Below are positions 33,776 to 46,039 of a DNA stretch of 64,000 nt, piece by piece (within the stretch, counting starts at the first letter, position 1; each line of letters begins with the position of its first letter). The stretch lies in assembly GCA_951799425.1 (NCBI GenBank), contig OX637394.1, positions 34,012,001-34,076,000 on the forward strand, in the 5' to 3' direction. A model generated the notes under the pieces. It was not told the origin of the DNA. It was given only the letters and a program-made list of their open reading frames with translations, and searched no databases. Position numbers and translations under genes: made by a program. This DNA comes from Ilex aquifolium (Eukaryota; Streptophyta; Magnoliopsida; Aquifoliales; Aquifoliaceae).

Positions 33776-36286
33776 TGTCACGCCCCATCTCGGTCTCCCA
33801 AGGATAAGACGCGACTAGGTTTTTAATACACTTGTTTACATAGATAATCTTGATTAATAAAACACTAAATAATTCCACAGGTGCAACAACACCACCCATC
33901 ACCTTAGTCATTAACATGATGGTAATACCTGACTCATAACATGTACACTTTATAACACATGTACCATTTCTATTTTCATGCCATATACACATACAAAATC
34001 CCACACCCACATAACATATATCACAAAGTATGCTTGTTGAAATTATACACCATTAACCTGCTATAACAATCTATCACTCAATATAATATACAACCCAACA
34101 AATAATTATACAGACACTCAACATGTATCACTCAACTCATTAAAACTAAATACATAGTTAACAGACATATAACTTGAGTAATATCACACTAATTTCGTTG
34201 GACTGCTCTGGACTGAATTCAACTCCACGAGATAATACTCAACTGACTGGATAGTGGACTGATCTGCAACTCCTTCGATAGTACATGGAAAAGAGAAACT
34301 ATAGGGGTGTGAGCTAAACCACACACTCAAAGAGTAGACATGTTGTATATGAAATGAAAATGATAGTAATACACAGAAGTAAGTAGATACACGTATCAAA
34401 CAACAACATCAATCCAATTCCAAAGAGTTCACAAGCCACAACACATCCACACCACCCCTCATCGGGTAGTCGATCTCACATGGATCCGTGTCTCCCGAAC
34501 CTCCCGGGAACACCATAGTGCTAGCACATCACTACACGCCCAGTGATCAAGCATCGACACTCTTGTCACAGACAGTGCACCACATTCCACAATACACAGT
34601 ACAAAACATCATTCAATCACATATGCACATAACACATAATCCTAGAGAAATGCTATTAAATTCTATCATTTACTATCATCTTATAATAGCATTTTCAAAA
34701 CATATAAAGATATATACCCACCTCAAGTGTATAGATTTACAGCCTTCGAACCTACCAGTGGATCCCTTCGGTGTTACTGTATTTTTCTCAACACCGATTG
34801 TCCTACCTGTCCCACCTAACACATTCATAATTACAATATCAATATATTTATCACATTTAATAATTAATCATGCACTAATTCATGCAAGATGATTTAACCC
34901 AAAGTGCCTCGGTTACCGCACTGTCCACTCACACACTGACACATTAGATTTAGGGATCACATTTTCTCCCCAAATCTCCAAAATCACTCACATTAATCAC
35001 AATTAGGATTAAGTAGGCCAAACACATTGACCGGGGGCCCATTTTCACACATTTCGATCCCGAAATCTAAAAAACCACACTTTCGACATTTCATACATTT
35101 CGCACCGAATATTATATTCATTTGCATTCGAAACTTACATTATCACATCAAGCATTAAATAAGAATGCAACATGCAAAATTTCAAGTCAATTGGATTAAA
35201 ATTCACACATGTGATAATAACGTTTATAAATTAAGATTTCGGTATTACCGGCACCCATTTTCAACCTCTATCACACTTTGCTTTTAAAACAGCCACACTT
35301 AAACTCACACACACATTTAATCATGCAAAACAACCCCTTAATTGAACCCTTAAACCATCTATTTCACACCCACAAATCTCAGTTTCAACCTAGCCCACTA
35401 AAAGCATCCCGAGCATCTCAAATGTTCATTTTTCTCACTTTACTCACACCCGGTTGAACACCCACTTAAAATCCTTATTTAATAGCCTTTATTTATGCTT
35501 AATACCCTTAATTAGACTCCCACAAAGTCTGTTTTGAAAAGTAAATACAATAGCCCACACACACATATGCTTAAAATTAATCACACACACACACTAAAAT
35601 GAACACACACATGCCCTTACCTTCTCTTGCTTTCTTCTTCTTTCTCTCCACCTTCTTCTTGCTTCTCTCACTTTTGATCTGGCATGGAAGCTCCCCCCAA
35701 GTTCCTTCCTTTTCTTTCCTTTCTTCTTCCTCTCGGTTTGAGCTAGAAACACCCACAAAAACTTGGTTTTCGCTCTCCCTCTCTCCTTCCTTGCTCATGG
35801 CTCAAGAGACACACACATACATATATTTCCTCCTTCCTCTTTTACTCTCCCTCACTCAAGGTTTCGGTAAAAATAGAACACACACACACACTGATTTATG
35901 TTTTAAACACACACACTTCTACACCTTAACAAACACATACCCACACATGGCATGCACACACACAACCACCTAGCTCTAAATATGACTCACCCACTTCATA
36001 GTTGTACAAAATGTAAGGATGACTCATTTTAATTGAGTTATTACGCTTGCCTCCCCCAAGTTCTTAAGTGATTTCAAAATCGACTCACTACTATTTTCAC
36101 ACATGAAATTTTATAAATGGGTCTCACTAATACTTCACTAACGTGGTCCACATACTCGATGTATGCTCACACACATCATGGCTAAGAAGGGTTTACTTTA
36201 ATTAACCCTTTCATAGTTTCACATAATTATAATTAAGCCCACATAATTTATGCTAATATGCATGCAATGCATGATCGGGTCTCACA
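33776..36286 (-). repeat. 3' LTR of the Tekay-like element (2511 bp)
   Basis: On the plus strand it starts TGTCACGCCCCATCTCGG and ends GATCGGGTCTCACA. It carries CA-rich microsatellite stretches near 35580 and 35880-35960. The ORFs at 34488-34892 and 35599-35973 are produced by LTR sequence and simple repeats and have no counterpart in known proteins. Confidence 0.9.
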
Positions 36287-36299
36287 ACTCTCCCCTACT
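36287..36299 (-). other. Polypurine tract
   Basis: AGTAGGGGAGAGT on the minus strand directly abuts the 3' LTR and would prime plus-strand DNA synthesis. Confidence 0.8.
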
Positions 36300-36321
36300 A
36301 ATAAAAATTTCGTCCCCAAAA

Positions 36322-37440
36322 TTACTTATTTGCACTAAACAAATGAGGATATTGAGCTCGCATACCCTCCTCAGTTTCCCAGGTTGCTTCCTCTACTGAG
36401 TGACTACGCCACAAAACCTTTACCAATGGTATCGTCCTCGTGCGTAATACTTAATCCTTCCTATCCAAAATCTGAACCGACTGCTCTACATAAGTCAAAT
36501 CCTCGGCTAACTCCATCGGTTTTGAAGTCAACACATGTGATGGGTCAGGCAAGTATTTTCATAGCATAGAAACATGGAATACATCATGCAACCTGGACAA
36601 CTCTACTGGTAACTCCAACTGGTATGCAACAGCTCCAATCTGCTCTACAATGTTGTAATCTCTCCTGTATGACTTTAATCTGATTAGCAATCATCTGCAC
36701 AATCTCTGGACCCAATAACTTTCTCTCACCCACTTCATTCCAGCACACTGGGGTTCTACACTTCCTTCCATATAAAGCTTCATACGGTGCCATCTCAATT
36801 GAACTCTAGTAGCTGTTATTATAAGCAAATTCAATTAAAGGCAAATAATCATCCCAATTACCTCTAAGGTCCATGACACAAGCTCTCAACATGTCCTCCA
36901 ATGTCTGAATAGTATGATCTGTCTGTCCATCTATTTATGGGTAGAATGTTGTACTAAACTTCAAAGTAGTGTCCAGCGCAGTCTGTAAGCTAGGCCAAAA
37001 CCTCGAAGTAAAGCGTGGATCCCTGTCAGAGATAATAGATACATGTATACCATGCGGTCTAACAATCTCATCAATGTACAATCTAGCTAGCCTGCCAAGA
37101 GAATAAGAAATCTTAATGGCTAGGAAATGAGCAGACTTCGTCAATCTATCAACTATTACCCAGATGGCCTCATGTCCTCTGTGCGTACGGGGCAAACCAC
37201 TTACAAAATCCATAGTGATATGCTCCCACTTCCATTCTGGAATTGGTAGAGGTTGTAATAGCCCGGCTGGTCTCTGATGCTCAGTCTTCACGTGCTGACA
37301 TACCAAACATTGAGCCACAAACTCAACTATCTCTCGTTTCATCCCAGGCCACCAATAATGCTCTCTCAGGTCACAATACAATTTTGTACTACCTGGATGC
37401 ATAGCATATGCTGAACTGTGTGCTTCCTCCATAATTTCTC
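36322..37440 (-). pseudogene. Integrase of the Tekay-like element
   Basis: 37432-36935 encodes the zinc-binding region (CLVCQHVK near residue 40) and the catalytic core with TMDFVSGLP and ISDRDPRF, the first two acidic residues. The third acidic site reads [14 protein letters not shown], where Asp stands in for the usual Glu, and is preceded by a stop. Sequence continues through APYEALYGRKCRTPVCWNEV (36790-36730). A deletion near 36650 removes part of the C-terminal domain before LSRLHDVFHVSML and the chromodomain-like end at 36322. Several stops make it non-functional. Confidence 0.85.
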
Positions 37441-37813
37441 ACTTTAACCTTGCATTGTTAGGTACACATAACCGAGAACCAAATAACAAAACATCAGCAC
37501 TATCAACAATAAAATCAGTCTTCACCCCAATCTTCACCTCTTTCTTCAATTTCTCAATCTGGAGATCAAACTGTTGTGCCTCTATGATCCTATCCACTAG
37601 CACTGGTCTCAAAGTCAGTGTAGTAAGTAAAGTTGTAGTCTCTCCTATCCCTAACTGCACTTTCAAAGATTTTAAATCCACAAATAAACCTCTCTAAATC
37701 ACTCGCAAACTAGTCAATCTATCTGATGATTTTCGGCTCAAAACATCTGCCACAACATTTACTTTTCCTGGCTGGTAATGGATAGTGCAGTCAGAATCCT
37801 TAATAAGCTCAAT

Positions 37814-38122
37814 TCAGTGTTGCTGCCTCAGGTTCAACTCTTTCTGGGTAAACATATATTTCAAACTCTGGTGATCTGTATAAATTTCACATGTAACCCC
37901 ATATAGAAAATGTCTCCATAATCTCAGTGCAAATACAATAGCTGCAAGCTCCAAATCATGAGTACGATAATTGCACTCATGTGGTTTCAGTTGTCTGGAG
38001 GCATAAGTTACTACTCTATCGTGCTGCATCAACACACAACCCAAACCCTGATGTGAGGCATAACTATAAACCACGAAACCATCACTACCTGACGGAATGG
38101 TCAATACTGGTGCAGTCATCAA
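37814..38122 (-). pseudogene. RNase H of the Tekay-like element
   Basis: It encodes [18 protein letters not shown], then [20 protein letters not shown] and [11 protein letters not shown]. The first catalytic Asp of the family (VVYSDAS) is replaced by Tyr. It lies between RT and integrase and in a different frame from RT. Confidence 0.85.
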
Positions 38123-38253
38123 TCTGGTCTTCAGCTCCTAGAAACTATGGTCACATCTATCAGACCACTCAAACTTCACACCCTTCCGAGTCAATCGGGT
38201 CAAGGGCATAGCTATAATGGAGAAATTCTGTACAAACCTCCTATAGTAACCTG

Positions 38254-39096
38254 TCAATCCCAAAAACTCCGAATCTCTATCACTGTCCTCGGTCTTTCCC
38301 AGTTAACTACATTATCAATCTTAGCTGGATCAACACATACACAGTCACCAGAAACTACATGCCCCAAAAACACAACCATGTCCAACCAAAACTCACATTT
38401 ACTGAATTTGGCAAATAATTGCCTATCCCTCAATGTATGTAGTACTACCCTCAATTGCTGCATATGCTCCTCTTCACTACGGGAGTATATCAATATATCA
38501 TTAATGAACACTATCAAAAATGAATCAAGATATGGCTGGAACATCCGGTTCATTAGATCCATAAATACAGCAGGAGCATTAGTCACACCAAATGACATCA
38601 CCAGAAACTCATAGTGTCCATACCTGGTCTGAAAAGTAGTCTTCGATATATCATTATCCCTTACTTTCAACTGATGATAACCTGACCGAAGATCAATCTT
38701 TAAAAACACCCGGGCACCCTATAGCTGGTCCAGTAAATCATCGATATGCGATAATGGATACTTGTTGCAGATAGTCACCATATTCAGCTATCTGTAATCA
38801 ATGTATAACCTTATAGTACCATCCTTCTTCTTTACAAATAATACTGGTGCACCCCAAGGAGATACACTAGGCCGTATGAATCCCCGATCTAACAAATCCT
38901 GCAATTCAGCTAGAGCCATCCTGTATGGAGTAATGGATATGGGACTAGTTCCTGGCACAAGCTCAATAGTAAATTCCACCTCCCGATCAACTGGTAACCT
39001 TGGTAATTCTTCAGGAAACACATCAGCAAATTCATTAACCACAAGAATATTCTTCAATTCAGGAGTACCGCTCTGAGTATCTTTCACATAAGCCAA
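38254..39096 (-). pseudogene. Reverse transcriptase of the Tekay-like element
   Basis: The first part (39096-38788) has [33 protein letters not shown] and [11 protein letters not shown], then a stop. The second part (38709-38254) has [13 protein letters not shown] and the active-site segment [10 protein letters not shown], where the family has VFIDDILIYS, so the first Asp of the catalytic pair is Asn. [17 protein letters not shown] follows. About 12 residues are missing before [10 protein letters not shown]. Not functional. Confidence 0.9.
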
Positions 39097-39119
39097 GTAC
39101 CCATAGCATCATTTCCTGG

Positions 39120-39560
39120 GTAATTTCCTGTCTTTAATTACAGATATCAAATTCTTCGGCTCAGGGCGTCACTCTCCAAAGAACCGAAACAAAGGAACAT
39201 GTGGGATTCTAAACACTACCTTTTTACGGAAACAGTCAATAGTAGCATGATATGCAACTAACCAATCCATTCCCACAATCAAATCAAATCCTGGAATTCA
39301 AGAGGTAACAGATCTGTAGGTAATTCTCTATTACCCACCTCAACTAGGCACCCCCTATATACTACCCCAACCGTCACACAATCACCCGTGGGAGTAGCTA
39401 TAGTCAATCCACAGTCTAACATGAAAGGTGGTCTATTAACATGCATAAAGAATGACAATGATATAAATGAACGTGTGACACTTGAATCTATAAGTACTCG
39501 TGTCTGCTGACCAAAAATAGATATCATACCTGTGATCACATCCGGGGTCGCCTGAGCATC
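39120..39560 (-). pseudogene. Aspartic protease region of the Tekay-like element
   Basis: VLIDSSVTRSFIS replaces the usual LIDSGATHSFIS active site, then LPLEFQDL. A one-base shift near 39295 is needed to read on into GFDLIVGMDWLVAYHATIDC, then FRKKVVFRIPHVPLFRF. It is in the same frame as Gag and separated from it by a TGA at 39690. Confidence 0.75.
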
Positions 39561-39689
39561 CCGCTGGGTAAGTACAAAGACACGACCTCCAGCCTCAGGT
39601 CCGCTCGGTCCACTGCCACTAGCACCGCTACCTCTAGTGCCACCTCCAATACTGCCTCCTCGTCCTTGACCTCTACCACTCGCTACTCC

Positions 39690-40793
39690 TCAGGACACCG
39701 TAGATGCACTACCCATTGATGAACTCTGGGTAGAATACTGCGGACAATCCCTCTGCATATGTCCCTTTTGACCACAAAAAAAATAATGCCGTGATACAGC
39801 AGGTCCTGGTCCTCCCATAAGACAGTTCTGTACAATGTGCCCAATCTGCCCGCAACGGTAACAAGTAACTACACTTCCTCGAGACTGTCTCATCTCTCGA
39901 CTCGGTGCAAATGAAGATGATGCACACATTCCCTGTCCTCGACTCTGGAATGGAACTCCTGATCTCTTCTTGCTTGTTCCCTTTGAAAACATTCCTCTCC
40001 AGGTTCTGCTAAAAGAACTTCCCTTGGAACCCTGTCCACTTAGCTCATATCTTCCCCTTTTTGCCTGTTCACTTGCACTTTTTATCTCTTTCAAATCAGC
40101 TTCCACAATTAGGGCTTTGTTGTATAATTCTAAAAATGTTGTTAACTCCAGCATTGAAACACGAGATCGAATATTGAAGTGTAGCCCCATCCGGAATCTC
40201 CTGCATCTTTTCCCCTCATTTGCTACAACAGAAGGCATAAATCTAGACAAAATACTAAATTTGCCCTCGTATTCCAGCACTGACTGATTTTTCTGCTGCA
40301 GGTGTAAGAATTCATTATGTTTCTGGTACCGATAACTCAAAGGAAAATACTTCTTGTCGAAAGCATCTGTAAACTGTCGCCATGTGGGAACTCTAGGAAC
40401 TAAACTGGCCTCCCCCTCACTGCACACTAGCAATAATGCTCTCTCCGTGGCCTCCCACCAATACTGGGCCTCCTCTGCTAGTATAAAAGTGGCCAACAAC
40501 AATTTATCTTCCTCGCTAACTCCCATCACCATGAATATCTTCTCAATGCACGGTAACCAATTCTCTTCTTCCAATGGACCTGCGGTTCCCGTGAATATTG
40601 GTGGATCTAGCTTTTTAAACTGCTCGTACAATGTACCCTTAGGATTTACTGTCTCCATTCGCATTGCGTGTTGCTTAAAATACTTAGCTGCTGCCTCCCA
40701 CAGTTGCCTAGCCTCCTGATCACCTGGTTCCTCCTCCACCTAGGGTCTTTTTCCCTTATCTCCAGCCCGAGTAGAGGACCCTTCCCCTTCCAT
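39690..40793 (-). pseudogene. Gag of the Tekay-like element
   Basis: The likely start is ATG at 40793 (MEGEGSSTRAGDKGKRP), followed by an in-frame TAG at 40740-40742 and then 349 open codons. The retrotransposon gag domain is clear: FKKLDPPIFTG, NWLPCIEKIF, then LAEEAQYWWEA and WRQFTDAFDKKYFP. Next come a basic linker, one complete zinc knuckle (CYRCGQIGHIVQNC), and a second knuckle that has lost its first Cys (YFFCGQKGHMQRDC). It ends at a stop where the original polyprotein would have continued. Confidence 0.9.
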
Positions 40794-40947
40794 GTATCGC
40801 TATAACAAATGTGAGTATCGCATATGGGTAATGATGGCATGTAATATATATTTCATATACTCACACGGACCTCTAACACCCCTCCTAAATAGACCAATCC
40901 CTAAGTCCACTGTTACATTAGACTCAACTCGACTACATAATTATAAA

Positions 40948-40964
40948 CTCTAGCTCTAATACCA
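40948..40964 (-). other. Primer-binding site, initiator tRNA-Met
   Basis: TGGTATTAGAGCTAGAG on the minus strand lies 7 bp inside the 5' LTR and differs at few positions from the tRNA-iMet complement TGGTATCAGAGCC. Confidence 0.75.
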
Positions 40965-43559
40965 ACTAATTTGTCACGCCCCATCCCAGTCTCCAAGGGA
41001 TGAGACGCGACTAGGTTTTTGAAACACCTGTTTACACAGATAATCTGGATTATTAAAACACTAAATAATTCCACAGGTGCAACAACACCACCCGTCACCT
41101 TAGTCATTAAGCATGATGGTAATACCTGACTCATAACCTGTACACTTTATAACACATGTACCATTTCTATTTTCAGGCCATATACACATACAAAATCCCG
41201 CACCCACATATCATATATCACAAAATATGCTTGTTGAGTCTGTTTACAATTATACACCATTAACCTGCTATAACAATCTCTCACTCAATATAATATACAG
41301 CCCATCAAATAATTATACAGACACTCAACCTGTATCAGATAACACATTAAAACTAAATACATAATTAACAGACATACAACCTGAGTAATATCACACTAAC
41401 TTCGTTGGACTACTACGGACTGAATTCAACTCCATGAGATAATACTCAACCGACTGGACAGTGGACTGATCTGCAACTCCCTCGATAGTACATGGAAAAG
41501 AGAAACTATAAGGGTGTGAGCTAAACCACGTACTCAGTGAGTATACATGTTGTATATGAAATGGAAATGATAGTAATACACAGAAGTAAGTAGATACTAC
41601 GTAGATACATGTATCAAACAACAACATCAATCCAATTTCAAAGAGTTCACAAGCCACAACACATCCATACCACCCCTCATCGGGTAGTCGATCCCACATG
41701 GATCCGTGTCTCCCGAACCTCCCGGGAACACCACAGTGCTAGCACATCATTGCACGCCCAGTGATCAGGCATCGACGCTCCTATCACAGAAAGTGCGCCA
41801 CATTCCACAGTACATAATGCACAGTACAAAACATCATTCAATCACATATGCACATAACACATAATCCTGGAGAAATGCTATTAAATTCTATCATTTACTA
41901 TCATCTTATAATAGCATTTTCAAAACATATAAATATATATACCCACCTCAAGTGTATAGATTTACAGCCTTCGAACCTACCAGTGGATCCCTTCGGTGTT
42001 ACTGTATCTGTCTCAACACCGACTGTCCTACTTATCCCACCTAACACATTCATAATTAAAATATCAATATTTTTATCACATTTAATAATTAATCATGCAC
42101 TAATGCATGCAAGATGATTTAACCCAAAGTGCCCCGGTTACTGCACTGTCCACTCACACACTGACACATTAGATTTAGGGATCACATTTTCTCCCCAAAT
42201 CTCCAAAATCACTCACATTAATCACAATTAGGATTAAGTAGGTCAAACACATTGACCGGGGGCCCATTTTCACATATTTCGACCTCGAATCCTAAAAACC
42301 ACACTTCCGGCATTTCATACATTTCGCACCGGATATTATATTCATTTGCATTCAAAACTTACATTATCACATTAAGCATTAAATAAGAATGCAGCATGCA
42401 AAATTTTGGTTCAATTGGATTAAAATTCACACATGTGATAATAACGTTTATAAATCAAGATTTCGGCATTACCGACACCCATTTTCTACCTCTATCGCAC
42501 TTTACTTTTAAAACAGCTACACTTAAACTCAAACACACATTTAATCATGCAAAACAACCCCTTAATTGAACCCTTAAACCCTCCATTTCACACCCACAAA
42601 TATCAGTTTCAACTTAGCCCACTAAAAGCATCCCGAGCATCTCAAATGTTCATTTTTCTCACTTTACTCACACCCGGTTGAATACCCGCTTACAATCCTT
42701 CCTTAAAAGCCCTTTATTTATGCTTAATACCCTTAATTAGATTTCCACAAAGTCTGTTTTGAAAACTAAATACAATAGCCCACAAACACACATGCTTAAA
42801 ATTAATCACGCACACACTAAAATGAACACACACACCCTTACCTTCTCTTGCTTTCTTCTTCTTTTTCCCCACCTTCTTCTTGCCTTCTCTCACTCTCGGT
42901 CTGGCATGGAAGCTCCCCCCAAGTTCTTTCCTTTTCTTTCCTTTCTTCTTCCTCTCAGTTTGAGCTATAAACATCCACCAAAACTTGGTTTTCTCTCTCC
43001 CTCTCTCCTTACTTGCTCACGGCTCAAGAGACACACACACACGCACACATATATTTCCTCCTTCCTCTTTTACTCTCCCTCACTCACGGTTTCAGTAAAA
43101 AAACACACACACACACACACTGATTTATGTTTTAAACACACACAGACACTTCTACACCTTAACAAACACACACACACACGGCATACACACACACACAGCC
43201 CCCTAGCTCTAAATATGACTCACCCACTTCATAGTTGTACACATGTAAGGATGATTCATTTTAATTGAGTTATTATGCTTGCCTCACCCCAAGTTCTTCA
43301 GGTGCTATTTGGTAACCTTATGTTTGTGTTTTTTTTTTTCACTTTTTGTAAAAAAAAATAATAATAACATGATTGGGAAGTGTTTTTATTTTTTTAAGCT
43401 ATAGTGTTTTATAAACAAGGTCCAAATCTATAAACATAAAAAATGATGTTTTTGAAAACATCCTGATTAACCCTAGCTAGTATTTAAATTAAAATGATTA
43501 AGTAATCAACTTTGTAAGATAAAACAAGTAAAAATTATGAATTAGGGTTTGTGCGTAAA

Positions 43560-45240
43560 CTAGGGTTTTATGAGTTTTATGTTTGAAATTTCAGGGTTTA
43601 ATACAGAAATACCGGAGAATATAAGGTAATCTTGCAAAGCTTAAAACAACGAAGGACCAAAGTATAATAGAGACACATGGAAGCTCCAGAACACGACACT
43701 TGTAAGCTCCAGAACACAACACATGGACCTACTGCAAGACACCACCATCCGGATGGTGGTGGGGGCGTCCAGACGGCCAGCCTTGGCGGTTTGCACTTAT
43801 CCTCCACCTCGTGCTTCTTCTTTTGCCTATGAATATGCCTCCCCTCCTTCATTTCAAGAAGGTCGGCCATCCAAGAGCCAAGGGAGAGCTCCAAAGAGAG
43901 AAAGAAAGAAAGAAAAAGTGACAGAGAAAGTCAAAGCCGGTCTGTTCTACACCGATACTCTGTATTTCTACATTTCTGTTTAGTCTTTCTATTCGGATAG
44001 TTGAACTACTGCCACTTTGTTGTTTTGATTAATAATAAAAGTGGTTGTGTTTCAAGTGTTCCTTGTGAAAGAAATTTTAGAGTTTGTGTTTTCATTTCAG
44101 TTGTAATGACGAATACCCGCACTCCTTGCTTGTTAGTAGCGATGGGGTGTGAGTAGTCGTTTATACCCTTCGATGAAGGGTGAATATATGTATATTATCG
44201 GTTAGATTATGGAAATGCTGATGTTTTATTCATATATTTATCTATATATGTACTATACGCTTCATGCATGATATAGCGATGTACGTAGTTTCGGTGTTGT
44301 GCCTAGAATTATGTCATCGGTGCATCATCAACCTGCCAGTTAAACAACCACGGTGTTCCTGCCGGTATGGCTTGTCCTCCATCGGAACGCTGAGGATGTT
44401 CTACTGATGCATGGTACAAAACCTAAATGATCCTCATGAATGGCTTGTCCTTCTGGGTTATTAGGGTTGTTTAATTACTATATATAACTATATTGCCAGT
44501 CTAACAACCACGGTGTTCCTACCGATATGGCTTGTCCTCTACCGGAACGCTGAGGATGTTTAACTGGTATATATATATCACATATGACCTATTGAGTAAT
44601 TCAAGTATTCCTCATGAATGGCTTGTCCTTCTGGTTTACTTGGATTAGTTAATTAGCACATCTATAACCAGCTAACCTAAGAAGTTGCTGTGTTATGACT
44701 AATACCACCAGCTAATCTAAGAAGTTGTTGTGTTATGATTTATTATGTACGCACTTACTATCACAAGACAATTGAATAATTCAAGTATTCCTTATGAATG
44801 ACTTGTCCTTCTGGTGTGCTTGGATTAATCAATTGTCATGAATACCACCAGCTAACCTAAGAAGTTGCTGTGTGATGGTTTATATACATCAGACCTACCG
44901 GTTGACTTGCCAGTAACATGGAAGTTAATTGATGTAAGGTAGCATTTCCAGTATTTAATCAATATAAAGCATATGAGATCCTTAAATTGAAGAGTATCTT
45001 TTATATATTGTTATTAACAAGCTTATCTCCGCACTTTATTTAATTAAACTAGTCGTTACTCTAAGCTCACATCACAAGCTATCAACTGTTATAATGCTTT
45101 AAACAAGTTTACTGTTTTTATTTTAAATTCTAAGTTACTCAAACTCTTCGTGAGATCGATACTTGGACTTAAAACCGAGAAAACTATAATTCGACCACTT
45201 ATACTTGGGTGTATAATATAATCCAGATCACAAAAAAGTG
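43560..45240 (+). repeat. LTR-like sequence with complex tandem repeats
   Basis: 44334-44650 holds two copies, about 160 bp apart, of a unit with CAACCACGGTGTTCCT and GGCTTGTCCT. 44660-44880 holds three copies of CACCAGCTAACCTAAGAAGT. The end (GAGATCGATACTTGGACTTA near 45153) resembles the terminal part of some gypsy LTRs or leaders. No duplication or partner LTR was found. Confidence 0.4.
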
Positions 45241-46039
45241 CGAATCACATCCAAAACTAAAAACATGCGCGTCTTCTGTGAACAATTAATGAGATCCAAC
45301 ATTCGAATCTCATTAGCAACAAAATGAGACTTTTTTTTGTGCCAACTATAAAAATCCCTTTTCCTTTTTTTTTTTAATCTATTTCCCTCATCTGTCTCTC
45401 TCTGTCTCGCTCGTTCCTCTCTCTCACTTGTTCCTCTCTTCTGAAACCAGCAATGAAGACGAAGAAGCTGAAGCAGAAGACGAAGATGAAATCGAAGACG
45501 AAGACAAAACCTACATCGTCTCTCTTGTTCGTTTCCCCTTTTTCCTTCTTTATACCATATATACATAGATCTATGTATACATATATAGGCATGGATCTAC
45601 ATATATAATGTTATTTTTACATAGATCTACATGTGTGTGTTTATTTGTGTTTGTATGTGCTATATATAGAGATCTGTGTGTATATATATGTATGTGTGTG
45701 TGTATATGTATATGTGGTGTCTGTGTGTATCTTTTGTGTGTGTGTGCGTGTTCCAGCAAAAAAGATCTCGCCTGTGAGTGTCAACAAGAACATCTCCATC
45801 TTTTTATGGGTAAAAGGCACTAATGGTCCCTAAGGTTTGACACGTATTGCACTTTCATCCCTAAACTTCTAATTTCGTCAATTTCGTCCTCAATGTTTAC
45901 ACATTGACCCACTTTGGTCCTTACCCCTAACTTCTGTCCAAAAAACTAACGGAAAATGTCATGTGCCAAGCACATGAGGGTATTAAGGGATATTTTTGGT
46001 ATTTTATAACTATTTATACATCCAAACACAATTATCCTT

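Noticed and set aside
35599-35973. 124-residue frame (and the counterpart at 42759-43268) in the Tekay-like LTRs
   Set aside because: Composition is driven by CA and TC microsatellites, and the frame differs between the two LTRs.
45452-45520. ATG frame rich in Lys/Thr (MKTKKLKQKTKM)
   Set aside because: It is a low-complexity GAAGAC repeat that could be a captured first exon, but no supporting splice partner or homologue was seen.
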